Source: an uncultured Alphaproteobacteria bacterium
GTDB lineage: Bacteria > Pseudomonadota > Alphaproteobacteria > HIMB59 > GCA-002718135
Length of the DNA stretch: 64,000 nt
Direction of reading: 5' to 3'
Assembly (NCBI GenBank): GCA_902591485.1
Contig: CACJAV010000003.1
Span: 1-64,000 of the forward strand
In this document: piece by piece, positions 37,982-49,832 of the stretch
Numbering within the stretch: position 1 is the stretch's first letter
Layout: each line of letters opens with the position of its first letter
Made by a program: the position numbers and the translations under genes
Notes under the pieces: model-generated
The model's input: the letters and a program-made list of their open reading frames with translations, nothing else
The model's database searches: none
Told to the model about the DNA's origin: nothing

Positions 37982-39079
37982 ATGAATTGGAATAAAAATA
38001 ATAATGATAATAATCCCTGGGGTTCAGGTGGTAACACTAATAACCCATGGGGAAGTGGTGGATCAAACAATAATATGGACTTTGAGGAGTCTATTAAAAA
38101 AGCTAAAGATAGATTTGGTAAATTTAAAATTGGTGGTCCAAGAAATATATCGCTACTTATCTTAATAGGTATTCTACTTTGGCTTGCCACAGGCTTTTAC
38201 AGAGTTGAGCCTGATGAGCAAGGTGTTGAGTTACTTTTTGGTAAGTGGAATAACAAAACCACAGAACCAGGTCTTCACTATTTTTTTCCATCACCTATAG
38301 GCCAAACTATTACTCCTAAAGTTGAAGTAATTAGAAAAATAAATGTTGGTTTTAGAAGTGCTTCTGATTTAGGCTTTTCATCAAACACAAACGCTGAAAG
38401 AAAAGTAATTGAAGAAAGTCTCATGTTAACCGGTGATCAAAATATAGCTGATGTTGCTTTTACTGTTCTCTATAGAATTAAAGATGCAGGAAATTTTTTA
38501 TTCAAACTTAGAAACCCCGAACTTACTGTAAAAGATATGGCTGAAAGTGTTGTAAGAGAAGTTGTTGGTCAGAGAGATTTACAGTTTTTACTTACGGAAG
38601 GTAGACAGGAAGTTGAGCAAGTAGTTAGGAATGGTCTTCAAGAAGTTTTAGATGGATATGAAAGTGGAGTTTTAATTCAATCTGTTCAACTACAAAGTGT
38701 AGATCCGCCATCTCAGGTTATAGATGCTTTTGATGAAGTTCAAAGAGCTCGTCAAGATAAAGAAAGATTAGTTAATGAAGCGAACACTTATTTAAACAGA
38801 ATAGTTCCTAATGCCCGAGGTGAAGCTGCAAAGTTGATTGAAAGTGCAAAAGCTTATAAAGAGCAAGTGGTTAAACAAGCAGAAGGTGTGGCTCAAAATT
38901 TCATAGACGTATATAATAGTTATAAAGATGCAAAGGAAGTTACAAGAAGAAGAATTTATTTAGAAACACTTAGAGAAGTGCTTGAAGGAAAGAACAAAAT
39001 TATTCTAGATGATGCAGGTGGTCAAGGTGTAGTACCTTATTTGCCATTAAACGAATTAAAAAAGGGAAGCAGTAACTAA
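37982..39079 (+). CDS. hflK: HflK, membrane SPFH-domain regulator of FtsH
   Basis: A 365-residue SPFH/stomatin protein. A glycine/asparagine-rich cytoplasmic N-terminus contains two NNPWGSGG repeats (residues ~10-26). One transmembrane helix follows (about 58-74, LLILIGILLWLATGFY), then the SPFH domain (FYRVEPDEQGVELLFG onward) and a charged coiled-coil region (EVQRARQDKERLVNEA). With HflC it forms a cage around the FtsH protease and modulates membrane-protein degradation. It overlaps hflC by one base (TAATG). Divergent from apbC. Confidence 0.93.
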   Translation: MNWNKNNNDNNPWGSGGNTNNPWGSGGSNNNMDFEESIKKAKDRFGKFKIGGPRNISLLILIGILLWLATGFYRVEPDEQGVELLFGKWNNKTTEPGLHYFFPSPIGQTITPKVEVIRKINVGFRSASDLGFSSNTNAERKVIEESLMLTGDQNIADVAFTVLYRIKDAGNFLFKLRNPELTVKDMAESVVREVVGQRDLQFLLTEGRQEVEQVVRNGLQEVLDGYESGVLIQSVQLQSVDPPSQVIDAFDEVQRARQDKERLVNEANTYLNRIVPNARGEAAKLIESAKAYKEQVVKQAEGVAQNFIDVYNSYKDAKEVTRRRIYLETLREVLEGKNKIILDDAGGQGVVPYLPLNELKKGSSN

Positions 39080-39954
39080 TGAAATTTACACCTAGAAATA
39101 TCATTATAGTCCTTCTTATATTCATAGGATTTTTAACATTTACAGGAGCATTTTTTATCGTCAATGAAACAAAGCAAGCAATTGTATTACAATTTGGTGA
39201 TCCAAGAAAAGTTATCACCAAACCTGGTTTACAGTTTAAAATACCATTTATTCAGGATGCTGTTTTTCTAGACTCAAGATTATTAAATCTTGATCCACAA
39301 CCAGAAGAAATGATTCTATCTGATCAAAAAAGAATCATTGTAGACTCATTTGCAAGGTATAGAATTGTAAATCCTCTTAAATTTTTTCAAACAGTTAGGA
39401 ATGAAGCAACCTTTTCTGATAGATTTGGAAGAATCATTAATGCATCAGTTAGAGGTGTCATTGCACAATATTCTCTAACATCATTACTTAGTGATGAAAG
39501 AGTTGGCATAATGCAGGAAATTCAAACACAAATTTTAACAAATCAAGAGTCATTTGGTGTAGAAATAATCGATATACGAATTGGAAGAACTGATCTTACT
39601 GAACAAGTTTCTAATAACGTTTATCAGCGTATGCGATCTGAAAGAGAAAAAGAAGCAAATCTTTTAAGAGCTGAAGGTGAAGAATTATCTAAAGAAATTG
39701 TTGCTTCAGCTGATAGACAACAAACCGTTATAATTGCTGAAGCCGAAAGAACATCATCAATCCTAAGAGGTGAAGGCGATGCACAAAAAAATAAAATTCT
39801 TGCAGATGCATATAGTTTAGATGAAGAATTTTTTGATTTTTTAAGAACTATGCAAGCTTGTAGAGATACTTTTGGGGATACCGAAATGTCTATGGTTATT
39901 GCACCAGGCCAAGTTTGTGAAAAGTTTTTTGGAGAGATTGAAATAGAGAATTAA
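39079..39954 (+). CDS. hflC: HflC, partner of HflK
   Basis: A 291-residue SPFH protein with an N-terminal transmembrane helix (about residues 8-28) and the domain start FFIVNETKQAIVLQFGDPRKV. It continues through IDSFARYR-like (VDSFARYRIVNPLKF) and the coiled coil RMRSEREKEANLLRAEGEE. It assembles with HflK into the periplasmic-facing cage around FtsH. The genes hflK, hflC, a DUF2065 gene and htrA follow each other without gaps, a membrane protein quality-control operon seen widely in proteobacteria. Confidence 0.94.
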   Translation: MKFTPRNIIIVLLIFIGFLTFTGAFFIVNETKQAIVLQFGDPRKVITKPGLQFKIPFIQDAVFLDSRLLNLDPQPEEMILSDQKRIIVDSFARYRIVNPLKFFQTVRNEATFSDRFGRIINASVRGVIAQYSLTSLLSDERVGIMQEIQTQILTNQESFGVEIIDIRIGRTDLTEQVSNNVYQRMRSEREKEANLLRAEGEELSKEIVASADRQQTVIIAEAERTSSILRGEGDAQKNKILADAYSLDEEFFDFLRTMQACRDTFGDTEMSMVIAPGQVCEKFFGEIEIEN

Positions 39955-40157
39955 TGCTAAAGCTACTCTTACTGGGTATAGGCTTACTTCTTTTTTTTGA
40001 AGGTTTGTTATATTTTTTCTTAGCTGGAAATTTAAAAAAATTATTAGATCAGCTTGCCAGTGTTGATCCGCAAAAAATAAAGACTATATCTCTTATTATG
40101 ACAATAATTGGTGCTTGCCTTATTTATTTCACTTTCAATAATTATGGAGAAGCTTAA
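39954..40157 (+). CDS. DUF2065-family small membrane protein
   Basis: A 67-residue protein with two transmembrane helices (about residues 3-24 and 45-62) linked by a short loop containing LDQLASVDPQKIK. Size, topology and position between hflC and htrA match the DUF2065 (YjeT-like) family, whose function is unknown. It shares single-base overlaps with both neighbours (TAATG), so it is translated with them. A role in the HflKC-FtsH or HtrA quality-control network is suggested only by the operon. Confidence 0.8.
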   Translation: MLKLLLLGIGLLLFFEGLLYFFLAGNLKKLLDQLASVDPQKIKTISLIMTIIGACLIYFTFNNYGEA

Positions 40158-41548
40158 TGACTAGAATATTATCAGGTCTTCTTATTTTATTTTCAATTAC
40201 TTTTTCTAACTCTTTAAAAGCTTATACTGATAGTTTTGCAGACTTAGTTGAGAATTTATCTCCTGCTGTTGTAAGCATCGCTTCAACAACCATTATTACA
40301 AATGATTCTCAAAATCAAATGCCTCAATTTCCTGAAGGATCTCCATTTGATGAGTTTTTCAAAGATTATTTTGATAACGAGAGAAGAAACTCACCGTCTC
40401 AACGACCTATGACAGGTCTTGGTTCTGGTTTTATAATAGATAAAAAGGGTATTATTGTTACTAATAATCATGTCATTGAAGGTGCTGATGAAATTACTGT
40501 TATAATGTCGGATCAAACTGAATTTACTGCTGAATTATTAGGTAGAGATCCTAAAGCTGATTTAGCAGTTTTAAAAATAGAACCAGGTCAAACTGAACTT
40601 AAAGCTGTAGAGTGGGGAGACTCTGATTTAATGAGGGTTGGGGATTGGTCAATTGCAATCGGTAATCCACTTGGACTTGGAGGCACAGTTACCGCTGGGA
40701 TCATCTCTGCAATTTCAAGAGACTTAAGAGGGAGTAGTCCTTATGTTAAATTTTTACAGACTGATGCTTCAATAAATAGAGGAAATTCTGGTGGACCTCT
40801 TTTTAATGTTGAAGGTGAAGTAATCGGAATTAATACTGCAATAATATCGCAGACTGGAGGTAGTATTGGTCTTGGTTTTGCAATTCCCTCAAATAGTGCC
40901 AAAAAAATAGTTCAACAACTCAAAGAATTTGGACGTACTAAAAGAGGGTGGTTGGGAGTACAGATTCAACCAGTTTCAAAAGATTTTGCTGAAAGTTTAG
41001 GTTTAGAAAATGAAAAGGGTGCTTTTGTTTCTAATGTTAATCCTAATGGTCCATCGAAAAAAGCAGGAATTGAAGATGGTGACGTCATACTTAAGTTTAA
41101 TGATATTGAAATCGTTAAAATGACTGATTTACCAAGAGTAGTAGCAGAAGCTGATGTAGGCTCTATTGCTACAGTAGAAATTTGGCGCAAAAATAAAAAA
41201 ATTGTTATTGAAGTTGAACTAGGTGAATTACCTGAACAAACGTATGTAAATAAAAAACCTAAAATAAATGAAAAACAATCTCAAGAAAAAAAAATTAAAT
41301 CACTAGGGATAGTTATTGACGATACTAAAGACTCAATTGGTGTTACTGTAACCAAAATAGATTTTGATGATATAAGTTTGCAAAAAGGTGACATAATATT
41401 GGAAGTAAATAGAGAGGCTGTTGAGTCATCAACTTCTTTTATATCGCTTGTTGAAAAATATGAAAAAACCGGAAGATCATCTTTATTACTCAAGATTAAA
41501 AGAGATGAAGAGACAAGCTGGGTAACAATTAAATTTATTAATAATTGA
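40157..41548 (+). CDS. Periplasmic serine protease of the HtrA/DegP family
   Basis: A 463-residue Do-like protease. The Sec signal peptide is MTRILSGLLILFSITFSNSLKA. The catalytic triad is His105 (TNNHVIEGAD), Asp135 (KADLAVLKI) and Ser211 (NRGNSGGPLF). A first PDZ domain lies at about residues 265-355 (GWLGVQIQPVS...GDVILKFND) and a second, more divergent, at ~375-460. It degrades or refolds misfolded envelope proteins. The family includes DegP, DegQ and MucD, and I do not choose between them. It sits in the hflKC operon and its stop overlaps the miaA start. Confidence 0.94.
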   Translation: MTRILSGLLILFSITFSNSLKAYTDSFADLVENLSPAVVSIASTTIITNDSQNQMPQFPEGSPFDEFFKDYFDNERRNSPSQRPMTGLGSGFIIDKKGIIVTNNHVIEGADEITVIMSDQTEFTAELLGRDPKADLAVLKIEPGQTELKAVEWGDSDLMRVGDWSIAIGNPLGLGGTVTAGIISAISRDLRGSSPYVKFLQTDASINRGNSGGPLFNVEGEVIGINTAIISQTGGSIGLGFAIPSNSAKKIVQQLKEFGRTKRGWLGVQIQPVSKDFAESLGLENEKGAFVSNVNPNGPSKKAGIEDGDVILKFNDIEIVKMTDLPRVVAEADVGSIATVEIWRKNKKIVIEVELGELPEQTYVNKKPKINEKQSQEKKIKSLGIVIDDTKDSIGVTVTKIDFDDISLQKGDIILEVNREAVESSTSFISLVEKYEKTGRSSLLLKIKRDEETSWVTIKFINN

Positions 41549-42462
41549 AAAAAACTATTTATGTAATAGCTGGTCCTACTGCGACTGGAAAATCAGATTT
41601 CTCAATAAAATTAGCAAAGAAAATTAATGGTGTCATAATTAATTCTGATAGTATGCAAGTTTATAAAAACTTACAAATACTAACAGCTCGACCTACTACA
41701 GTAGAAACTAAAAATATTACTCACTATATGTATGGCCACATTGAGGGCAAGGAACGCTATAACGTTGACAAGTGGTGTAATGATGCAGTTGATATTATTC
41801 ATCAGACTTCAAAAAATAATTTTAAACCAATATTAGTAGGTGGAACTGGTTTGTATATTGATACATTAATTAATGGTTTAATTGATATTCCACCAATTCC
41901 AGAAAGTATTAAAAAAGAATCTGAAAAAATAATAAGAGAATTTGGAAAAGATTTTTTAATAAATCAAATTAAAAATTGTGACCCTAATTCACTTAAAGAA
42001 GTAAATGTTAATGATACGGTTAGAATAAGAAGGATTTGGGAGATATATGAGTCAACTGGTAAAAAGCTAAGTGATTGGAAATTAAATAAAAATAAAAAAT
42101 TTATTGAAAATTTTAATTTTAAAATTTTTCTTTTTTTACCAGATAGAAAAAAAAATTATGAAATTGTAAATTCTAGATTTATTAATATGATTAATAAAGG
42201 TGCAGTTGAGGAAGTAAAAAAATTATTAGCGCTTAAACTAAATACATCACTTCCTGTAATGAGAGCCCACGGGGTTCCTGAAATATCAAAATATCTAGCT
42301 AATGAAATTACTTTAGACGAATGCATTGAAAAGGGACAGCAAGTTACAAGAAATTATGTGAAAAGACAGCATACCTGGTGGAACTCCTCAAAATTAGAGA
42401 TTTTTAAGAAATTTGATAAATTTCCTTCTGAAATTGATGTAAATTCTATTAAATTTCATTGA
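41545..42462 (+). CDS. miaA: tRNA dimethylallyltransferase MiaA
   Basis: A 305-residue enzyme with the P-loop IAGPTATGKSDFS (residues ~8-20). It also has NSDSMQVYKNL and LTARPTT (tRNA and substrate contacts), VGGTGLYIDTLINGL, and R/W-rich AHGVPEI and TRNYVKRQHTWW near the C-terminus. It adds the isopentenyl group to A37 of tRNAs reading UNN codons. The TTG at 41545, overlapping the htrA stop as TTGA, is the start: it gives KKTIYVIAGPTATGKS directly, as in homologues. A 47-base gap follows before ilvB. Confidence 0.94.
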   Translation: MKKTIYVIAGPTATGKSDFSIKLAKKINGVIINSDSMQVYKNLQILTARPTTVETKNITHYMYGHIEGKERYNVDKWCNDAVDIIHQTSKNNFKPILVGGTGLYIDTLINGLIDIPPIPESIKKESEKIIREFGKDFLINQIKNCDPNSLKEVNVNDTVRIRRIWEIYESTGKKLSDWKLNKNKKFIENFNFKIFLFLPDRKKNYEIVNSRFINMINKGAVEEVKKLLALKLNTSLPVMRAHGVPEISKYLANEITLDECIEKGQQVTRNYVKRQHTWWNSSKLEIFKKFDKFPSEIDVNSIKFH

Positions 42463-42515
42463 TTTTGAAGTAATTTATTGATTTTATTTTATCCACAGCC
42501 TATGAGACCTTGGCA

Positions 42516-44281
42516 ATGAAACAAGAAATGACAGGTGCTGAAATTGTATTGCAATCTCTTGTAGATCAAGGGGTTGAGGTGGTTTTTGGATACCCGGGTG
42601 GTGCGGTATTACCAATTTATGATACTTTATTCAAACAAAACTCCATTAAACACGTTTTAGTACGCCAAGAGGGTGGTGCAATTCATGCTGCTGAAGGTTA
42701 TGCACGTTCAACAGGTAAAGTTGGTGTAGTATTAGTAACTTCAGGTCCTGGTGCAACTAATGTTGTAACAGGTCTTACAGACGCAATGATGGATAGTATT
42801 CCAATTGTCTGTATAACTGGTCAAGTTCCACAACATTTAATTGGTAGCGATGCATTTCAAGAATGTGATACAACTGGAATTACAAGACCTTGTACTAAAC
42901 ATAATTATCTAGTTAAAGATCCAAATAAATTATCACCTGTGTTTCATGAGGCTTTTACTATTGCTCAAGATGGAAGACCCGGTCCTGTTTTAATTGACAT
43001 TCCTAAAGATGTTCAGTTTGCAAAAGGTAATTACATTGAAAAAGAAAAAATTATAATTCCATCTCATAGATTATTTGAGCCTGAAATTTTTCATAACGAT
43101 GATAAAATCAATGAAGTTGTTGATTTAATTTCAAAAGCAAAGAAACCAATATTTTATATTGGTGGAGGATGTATTAATTCTGGCCCAAAGGCATCCGCGT
43201 TAGTATCGCAGTTTGTTGAAATGACAGAGGCTCCAGCAACGATGACGTTAATGGGTCTTGGCGTAATTGGTTCTTCACATCCAAATTCTCTTGGTATGCT
43301 CGGGATGCATGGAATGTATGAAGCAAATATGGCAATGCATGAATGTGATGTAATGATAAATATTGGCGCACGTTTTGATGATAGAGTAACTGGTAGATTA
43401 GACGCATTTTCTCCAAATTCTAAAAAAATTCATATCGATATTGATGAAAGTAATATTAATAAGACAATTAAAGTTGATGTTCCAGTAGTTGGAGATGTAA
43501 CTAACGTATTAAATAAAATTATCCAAACTTGGAAAGATAGAAAATTAACAACTAATTCATCTGATTTAAAAATCTGGTGGGATAAAATAAATAATTGGAA
43601 AAAAATTGATTGTTTAAATTTTTCAAATGATGAAAAAGAAATTAAACCCCAATATGCAATTCAAAGATTATATGATTTAACAAAAGATAAAAACACTTTT
43701 ATTACAACTGAAGTAGGTCAACATCAAATGTGGGCTGCTCAATTTTATAAATTTGAAAAACCTAATAGATGGTTAACATCTGGTGGTTTAGGTACTATGG
43801 GATATGGCTTTCCTGCAGCAATTGGAGCACAGGTAGCAAATCCTGATTCATTAGTAATAGATATCGCTGGTGATGCGTCTATATTAATGAATATTCAAGA
43901 AATGAGTACAGCTGTTCAATATAGGTTGCCAGTAAAAATATTTATTCTCAATAATGAGTACATGGGAATGGTAAGGCAGTGGCAGGAACTTTTACATGGA
44001 GGTCGCTATTCTGAAAGTTATACTGATAGTTTGCCAGATTTTGTGAAGTTAGCTGAGAGTTATAAAGCAGTTGGTCTAAGAGCAAAAAAACCAGAAGAAT
44101 TAGACGATGTAATTAATGAAATGATTAACACTGATAAAACTGTAATTGCAGATATCTGGGTTAGCAAGGAAGAAAATTGCTTTCCTATGATCCAAAGTGG
44201 GTCAGCTCATAATGAAATGGTTTTAAGTAAGGATCAAAAACAGGATGAAAGTTCAGCAGAGAAAGGCAAAATTTTAGTTTA

Positions 44282-44282
<1 letters not shown>
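42516..44282 (+). CDS. ilvB: Acetolactate synthase large subunit
   Basis: A 588-residue thiamine diphosphate enzyme from ATG 42516; the TTG at 42510 would add two residues. The N-terminal pyrimidine-binding domain contains FGYPGGAVLPIYD and the catalytic glutamate in HAAEGYARSTG. The central domain binds FAD. The C-terminal pyrophosphate domain has the GD...NN metal motif in IAGDASILMNIQEMSTAVQY and LNNEYMGMVRQWQ. It makes acetolactate or acetohydroxybutyrate for valine, leucine and isoleucine. Family symbols ilvB, ilvI and ilvG are interchangeable here. The small subunit follows with one-base overlap. Confidence 0.94.
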
Positions 44283-45843
<1,561 letters not shown>

Positions 45844-45916
45844 AAATTACATATAATCTTTGATTAACTAGTCATTAATTTAAAAAAATGAAGTAATAGT
45901 GTATAGGCTATAAAAT

Positions 45917-47473
45917 ATGAGCGATAGAGTATATATTTTTGATACAACGTTAAGAGACGGAGAGCAATCTCCTGGAGCAACAATGAATCTTGATGAAAAG
46001 ATGCAAATTGCTGAACTCTTGGAAGAGATGCAAGTTGATATAATTGAAGCAGGTTTTCCAATTGCTTCTAATGGAGATTTCGAAGCAGTATCAGAAATAA
46101 GTAAAAATATTAAAAACTCAACTATAGCGGGGTTAGCTCGAGCAAAACTTGCTGACATAGACCGTGCATGGGAGGCCGTTAAACACGCGAAGTCTCCAAG
46201 AATACATACATTCATTGCCACTAGTCCAATTCACATGAAATATAAATTGATGAAAACTGAGGAAGAGGTTTTAGAGTCAATCAAACACACAGTAACGCAT
46301 GCAAGAAACTTATGTGATAATATTGAGTGGAGTTGTGAAGATGGAGGAAGATCTAATTTAGAATTTTTATATAAATGTATTGAACTTGCTATTTCTTCGG
46401 GTGCATCAACTATCAATATTCCTGATACTGTTGGTTTTACTTTGCCATCCGAATTTGGATCTATTTTTAAATCTGTGAAAAATAATGTTCCAAATATTGA
46501 TAAAGCTATTTTATCAACCCATACTCATAATGATTTGGGATTAGCAGTAGCAAATAGTATTGCCGCAATACAAGAAGGTGCACGTCAAGTTGAGTGCACC
46601 ATAAATGGATTAGGTGAGAGAGCTGGTAATGCTGCTCTTGAAGAAGTAGTCATGACATTAAAAGTAAAAAAAGATTTAGTACCATTTCATACAAATGTTA
46701 AATCTGAATATATTACTAAAGCATCAAGACTTGTTTCATCAATTACTGGATTTAGTGTTCAACCTAATAAAGCTATAGTTGGAGCTAATGCTTTTGCACA
46801 TGAAGCAGGTATTCATCAAGATGGAATGTTAAAAAATGCTGAAACGTATGAAATAATGACCCCTGAGTCTGTAGGTCTAAACAAATCTTCTCTAGTTTTA
46901 GGTAAACACTCAGGCAAACATGCGTTCTCAGAAAAGCTAAAAGAGTTAGGTTATGATTTTGGTGACAATACTCTTATGGAACTTTTCGGAAGATTTAAAG
47001 ATTTAGCAGACAAGAAAAAAGAAATATTTGAAGAAGATTTAATTGCTCTAGCGGGAGAAAGATCTTTGACATACGATGAACACATTAAATTTGTATCATT
47101 AGAAGTAAATGCAGGATCATTATCTAAACATCAAGCTAAATTAACCTTAATTATGAATAATGATAAATTCTCAAATACTAGTCAAGGCAATGGGCCAGTC
47201 GATGCTACTTTTAATGCTATAAAGCAAATTACCAAAACAGATTTTCGCTTAAAGCTGTATCAAGTGCATGCAATTACTGCCGGAACAGATGCGCAAGGTG
47301 AAGTTACTGTACGTCTTGAAGATGATGATTTGTCATCTCAGGCAAAAGGAAGTGATCCTGATATTATAGTGGCTTCAGCTAAGGCCTACATAAGTGCTTT
47401 AAACAGATTGTTATTTAAAAAAACTAAGTCTATTGTAAAAAAATCTGCCGAAATTAAAATAGAAGGGGTATAA
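45917..47473 (+). CDS. leuA: 2-isopropylmalate synthase
   Basis: A 518-residue enzyme. The TIM-barrel catalytic domain (residues ~1-290) starts with FDTTLRDGEQSPGA and contains the metal ligands in STHTHNDLGLAVANS. Subdomains with GNAALEEVVM and GIHQDGMLKN follow. The C-terminal ~130 residues are the leucine-binding regulatory domain (GPVDATFNAI...AQGEVTVRLED). It commits 2-ketoisovalerate to leucine. TATAAA at 45909-45914 directly precedes the ATG, which might mean a leaderless transcript, but there is no supporting -35. mreB starts six bases after it. Confidence 0.95.
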   Translation: MSDRVYIFDTTLRDGEQSPGATMNLDEKMQIAELLEEMQVDIIEAGFPIASNGDFEAVSEISKNIKNSTIAGLARAKLADIDRAWEAVKHAKSPRIHTFIATSPIHMKYKLMKTEEEVLESIKHTVTHARNLCDNIEWSCEDGGRSNLEFLYKCIELAISSGASTINIPDTVGFTLPSEFGSIFKSVKNNVPNIDKAILSTHTHNDLGLAVANSIAAIQEGARQVECTINGLGERAGNAALEEVVMTLKVKKDLVPFHTNVKSEYITKASRLVSSITGFSVQPNKAIVGANAFAHEAGIHQDGMLKNAETYEIMTPESVGLNKSSLVLGKHSGKHAFSEKLKELGYDFGDNTLMELFGRFKDLADKKKEIFEEDLIALAGERSLTYDEHIKFVSLEVNAGSLSKHQAKLTLIMNNDKFSNTSQGNGPVDATFNAIKQITKTDFRLKLYQVHAITAGTDAQGEVTVRLEDDDLSSQAKGSDPDIIVASAKAYISALNRLLFKKTKSIVKKSAEIKIEGV

Positions 47474-48517
<1,044 letters not shown>

Positions 48518-48522
48518 TTTTT

Positions 48523-49344
48523 ATGGCTCTATCTTTTAAAGTTAAAGCATTATCTAGATCAAGGATAATTAAAAATATATTCTTATCTTCTGTTTTACTA
48601 TTATCTTTCTTATTAATTTTATTTTCAAAATCTGATTATTTTGTCGTCAATAAATTTAAATCCATTTCTAATACTTATCTTCATCCCATCACGTCATTTA
48701 TTGTAACCCCAGTAAAAATTGCCAATAGTTTAAAAAAAGAATTGTATGAGTTTAGAAATTTAAAGGTAGAAAATAATATTCTCAAAGAAGAAATTATGCG
48801 ATTAAAAAAATGGCAAGCTTTAGCTGTTCATAATAGCACTGAAAATAGAGTTTTAAAAAGGTTGCTTAATGCAACTGATAATAGTTTATCTCTAGTTAAA
48901 ACAGCATCTATAATTAGTAGAAATGATTTTATGTTTAGTAAAATGATTAACATTAATGCTGGCATTAAAGATCGTGTCATAAATAATATGGCTGTTGTAA
49001 ACCATAGAGGCCTTGTTGGAAGAACTGTGGATACTTCGATAAGTAACGCAAGAGTATTGTTGCTGACTGACCCAAATTCATCAATTGCAATAAAAACAAT
49101 TTCCAATGAAAGTTATTCACTACTTCAAGGTGCTGAAGATGGAGTACATTTAGTAAGTTCGTTTAATAAAAATGAGACAATGCCGAAAATTGGAGATTTA
49201 GTTGTTACAAGTGGCAGTGCACAGGTTTTCCCTTCAGATATCCTAGTAGGTAAAATTACAAAGATAACAAAAAATAATTTTTATGTATTACCTTTTGTTG
49301 ATTTTAAAAATATTGACTATGTGCAAATTGTCGAAACTAAATAA
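48523..49344 (+). CDS. mreC: Rod shape-determining protein MreC
   Basis: A 273-residue bitopic protein. A cytoplasmic N-terminus is followed by one transmembrane helix (about residues 18-36, IFLSSVLLLSFLLILFS) and a coiled coil (around 68-98, ELYEFRNLKVENNILKEEIMRL with breaks). The beta-domain has VVNHRGLVGRT, LLTDPNSSIAI and the terminal GDLVVTSGSAQVFPSDILVGKI. MreC activates PBP2 and links it to MreB in the periplasm. It starts five bases after mreB and overlaps mreD by one base. Confidence 0.93.
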   Translation: MALSFKVKALSRSRIIKNIFLSSVLLLSFLLILFSKSDYFVVNKFKSISNTYLHPITSFIVTPVKIANSLKKELYEFRNLKVENNILKEEIMRLKKWQALAVHNSTENRVLKRLLNATDNSLSLVKTASIISRNDFMFSKMININAGIKDRVINNMAVVNHRGLVGRTVDTSISNARVLLLTDPNSSIAIKTISNESYSLLQGAEDGVHLVSSFNKNETMPKIGDLVVTSGSAQVFPSDILVGKITKITKNNFYVLPFVDFKNIDYVQIVETK

Positions 49345-49832
49345 TGTTTCCAAAGCTACTTAGTAGTCAAATCTTAATTTACAATTGTATCTTATTATTT
49401 TCATTCTCATTAAGCGTTAATTATTTCGTTGACTTTGAGATAGTAAATTACATAGCATATGTTTTATTCCATTTAACTTTAGTCTATTTAGTTTTTTATT
49501 TTTTTAATTTTTATCTTATTTTTTTATCTTTTTTATACGGTATATTTTTTGATGTTTTTTTAATTGATAATATTTCACCTCATTTAATTTCTTTTTTAAT
49601 CTTTGTAGCTTTATTTTATTTTACAAAAAAATATTTATTAAATTTATCATCAAATAAAGTTTCTTTTCTTATAATTTTCATAACATTAAGCATGTTTTTA
49701 TTTGAGGCAATTATCGCGAATTTACAATTTAACTATCCTGTTAATTTTGAAAACTTATTCAGGTTATTTACTACTACTATTATTCTGTTCTTTCCTTCTT
49801 TATTAATTTTTTCTAAAATAGATAAACTTTAA
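49344..49832 (+). CDS. mreD: Rod shape-determining protein MreD
   Basis: A 162-residue, strongly hydrophobic protein with five to six predicted transmembrane helices, of typical MreD length. Sequence conservation in the family is low; FLYGIFFDVFLID (about residues 58-70), with its charged DVF-L-D pattern, is the recognisable block. It belongs to the Rod complex with MreC. The name relies mainly on topology and its place between mreC and mrdA, with single-base overlaps on both sides. Confidence 0.85.
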   Translation: MFPKLLSSQILIYNCILLFSFSLSVNYFVDFEIVNYIAYVLFHLTLVYLVFYFFNFYLIFLSFLYGIFFDVFLIDNISPHLISFLIFVALFYFTKKYLLNLSSNKVSFLIIFITLSMFLFEAIIANLQFNYPVNFENLFRLFTTTIILFFPSLLIFSKIDKL

